The translations under genes and the position numbers were made by a program. Positions 39,319 through 40,863 of a stretch of 40,863 nt of DNA are shown here, piece after piece. The notes under the pieces are model-generated. The model worked only from the letters and a program-made list of their open reading frames with translations, did no database searches and had not been told where the DNA came from. This DNA is from Notoacmeibacter sp. (GTDB lineage: Bacteria > Pseudomonadota > Alphaproteobacteria > Rhizobiales > Rhizobiaceae), in NCBI GenBank assembly GCA_019912385.1, contig JAIOIW010000022.1, positions 1-40,863 on the forward strand, in the 5' to 3' direction. Position 1 is the first letter of the stretch, and every line of letters starts with the position of its first letter.

Positions 39319-40542
39319 ATGGCTACAGAAATCCGCGTTCCGACCCTAGGCGAATCAGTCACCGAGGCGACCATCGGTCAATGGTTCAAGAAACCGGGCG
39401 ATGCGATCGCCGTGGACGAGCCGCTGGTGGAGCTCGAAACCGACAAGGTGACGGTCGAAGTGCCCGCGCCGGTAGCCGGCAAGCTCTCCGAGATTGCAGT
39501 CAAGGAAGGCGAAACCGTCGCAGTCGGCGCGCTGCTCGGTATGATCGCCGAAGGCGCGGGCGCTGCCGCCGCGGCGCCGGCAAAGGCCGAGACCCCCCGG
39601 AAGGCGGCCGCTCCGGAGCCAGTATCGGCACCCGCAGAGGCCAAGGCGGAGGCCATGCCGCCGGCACCGGCCGCCGCCAGGATGATGGCCGAGAAAGGCG
39701 TTTCTGCCAAACAGGTCGAGGGAACCGGCAAGCGCGGACAGGTTCTCAAGGGTGATGTCATCGAGGCGCTCGCCAAGGGACCGGCTGCGGCGCCGGCTCC
39801 CGCACCGGTTGCGGTTCGGGCGCCGTCGAGCGAACAGGACGCAGTGCGCGAGGAACGCGTGCGGATGACCAAACTGCGCCAGACCATCGCGCGCAGGCTC
39901 AAGGACGCACAGGCGACCGCGGCCATGCTGACCACCTTCAACGAGGTGGACATGACGGCAGTGATGGAGCTGCGCAAGAAGTACAAGGACGTGTTCGAGA
40001 AGAAGCACGGCGTGAAGCTCGGCTTCATGGGCTTCTTTACCAAGGCGGTGTGCCATGCGCTGAAGGAGATCCCGGCGGTCAATGCGGAGATCGACGGCAC
40101 CGACATCATTTACAAGAACTACGCCCATATCGGCGTTGCGGTCGGCACCGAGAAAGGCCTCGTCGTGCCGGTGGTGCGCGATGCCGACCAGATGGGAATA
40201 GCCGAGATCGAGAAGGAGATCGGCCGGCTCGGCCTGGCCGCGCGGGACGGCAAGCTGTCGGTCGCCGACATGCAGGGCGGAACCTTCACCATCTCCAATG
40301 GCGGCGTCTACGGCTCGCTGATGTCGACGCCGATCCTCAACGCCCCGCAATCGGGCATTCTCGGCATGCACAAGATCCAGGAACGGCCTGTGGCGCTCAA
40401 TGGCGCCGTCGTGATCCGGCCAATGATGTATCTGGCGCTGTCCTATGATCACCGCATCGTCGACGGCAAGGAAGCCGTCACCTGGCTGGTGCAGGTCAAG
40501 GATAATCTGGAAGATCCGCAGCGTCTGCTGTTTGATCTCTAG
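39319..40542 (+). CDS. sucB: Dihydrolipoamide succinyltransferase, E2 of 2-oxoglutarate dehydrogenase
   Basis: A 407-residue E2 with three parts. An N-terminal lipoyl domain has the attachment Lys43 in [11 protein letters not shown]. After an Ala/Pro linker (about residues 75-115) comes an E3-binding domain ([29 protein letters not shown], about 115-150). A C-terminal catalytic domain carries His378 and Asp382 in SYDHRIVDG. It has one lipoyl domain, as usual for SucB. E3 (lpd) is not in the window and would be expected just beyond the next gene. Confidence 0.97.
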   Translation: MATEIRVPTLGESVTEATIGQWFKKPGDAIAVDEPLVELETDKVTVEVPAPVAGKLSEIAVKEGETVAVGALLGMIAEGAGAAAAAPAKAETPRKAAAPEPVSAPAEAKAEAMPPAPAAARMMAEKGVSAKQVEGTGKRGQVLKGDVIEALAKGPAAAPAPAPVAVRAPSSEQDAVREERVRMTKLRQTIARRLKDAQATAAMLTTFNEVDMTAVMELRKKYKDVFEKKHGVKLGFMGFFTKAVCHALKEIPAVNAEIDGTDIIYKNYAHIGVAVGTEKGLVVPVVRDADQMGIAEIEKEIGRLGLAARDGKLSVADMQGGTFTISNGGVYGSLMSTPILNAPQSGILGMHKIQERPVALNGAVVIRPMMYLALSYDHRIVDGKEAVTWLVQVKDNLEDPQRLLFDL

Positions 40543-40575
40543 GGCGACAGTATTTGGGGTAGCACGCTAGGCCTG

Positions 40576-40594
40576 TTACCGGGCTAATCGGTAA
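40576..40594 (+). promoter_or_regulatory. Hairpin TTACCG-N7-CGGTAA after sucB
   Basis: A perfect 6-base stem with a 7-base loop lies in the 65-base gap between sucB and the next gene. No T-run follows, so it is not a convincing terminator. The arms are the same six bases as in the palindrome at 9352-9365, there spaced by two bases. Confidence 0.35.
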
Positions 40595-40607
40595 GTGGGA
40601 TGCACGC

Positions 40608-40863
40608 ATGCAGATCGTACGCTGGATTGTTGTCATCCTTGCGCTGGGCCGTGTTGCCTATAGTTTCCCCTATTTGCTGACGGCCTGGACCGGGACGTGG
40701 GTGGTGCCGCCGCTCGGCGCCGACGGCCCGGAAATCCTGACGGCGCTGCAGGATGTTCCCAGCTGGCTGCTGGCGATCTGGACCAGCTATATTGCGGGCT
40801 ATCTGCTGGCTGGTCTGTTGCTGGTGATCGCGTGGCCGAGTGGGATCAAGCTGGTTTTCATGT
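40608..40863 (+). CDS. Membrane protein, partial (runs off the right edge)
   Basis: An open frame of 85 codons with no stop before the window end. The product has a hydrophobic N-terminus (MQIVRWIVVILALGRVAYSF), a loop with GTWVVPPLGADGPE, and a second hydrophobic region (LLAIWTSYIAGYLLAGLLLVIAW). I do not recognise it. A small membrane protein between sucB and lpd is a common arrangement in Hyphomicrobiales, so it probably belongs to the suc operon. The ATG at 40608 has only a weak ribosome site (GTGGGATG). Confidence 0.6.
   Translation, partial: MQIVRWIVVILALGRVAYSFPYLLTAWTGTWVVPPLGADGPEILTALQDVPSWLLAIWTSYIAGYLLAGLLLVIAWPSGIKLVFM

Overview
The window reads as chromosomal DNA of an alphaproteobacterium of the order Hyphomicrobiales (Rhizobiales), most likely a Mesorhizobium/Phyllobacteriaceae-type genome. 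The grounds are uniformly high GC, the TCA-cycle block mdh-sucC-sucD-sucA-sucB, the dapF-mtaB-ftsY operon, aconitase divergent from ccmABCDG, and several families typical of this order (IalB, DUF2794, DUF1223, and a lipoprotein close to Brucella Omp19). The genus is an inference; family membership of most genes is well supported by motifs visible in the translations. No rRNA, tRNA, CRISPR array, phage or complete mobile element was seen.

Layout. The left edge (1-141) is the 3' end of an IS481-type transposase abutting an M3 metallopeptidase (150-2210, minus). Next come a MarR regulator and a Bcr/CflA-type efflux pump in one operon (2324-4079), argG (minus), a PAP2 phosphatase divergent from a LysE-type exporter, a small membrane protein with rlmN (minus), and a secreted IalB protein. 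Positions 9480-12091 hold small housekeeping and modification enzymes: DUF1232, pterin dehydratase, low-molecular-weight phosphatase, RNA 2',3'-cyclic phosphodiesterase, and a TesA-like esterase divergent from a YbbA/YbbP ABC system (12152-15396). A Bax-inhibitor-1 protein, a GNAT acetyltransferase, DUF2794 and DUF1223 follow.

From 18779 to 24618 aconitase (minus) is divergent from a five-gene cytochrome c maturation operon (ccmA, B, C, D, G). Septation protein A, a poorly defined secreted hypothetical, ftsY-mtaB-dapF (minus), an MBL-fold hydrolase (minus), an Omp19-like lipoprotein and the ZapE/AFG1 ATPase fill 24638-32895. The right part (33086-40542) is a one-direction TCA block: malate dehydrogenase, both succinyl-CoA synthetase subunits, and E1 and E2 of 2-oxoglutarate dehydrogenase. 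A membrane protein running off the right edge follows; lpd would be expected beyond it.

The gene content is ordinary core chromosome and I found no convincing new multi-gene system. The parts worth a second look are non-coding. A 385-base gap at 17469-17853 carries several exact inverted repeats, some of which compete for the same bases. A leader at 25430-25557 has two mutually exclusive hairpins. Three short perfect palindromes look like operators (2289-2309, 9352-9365, 12113-12125).
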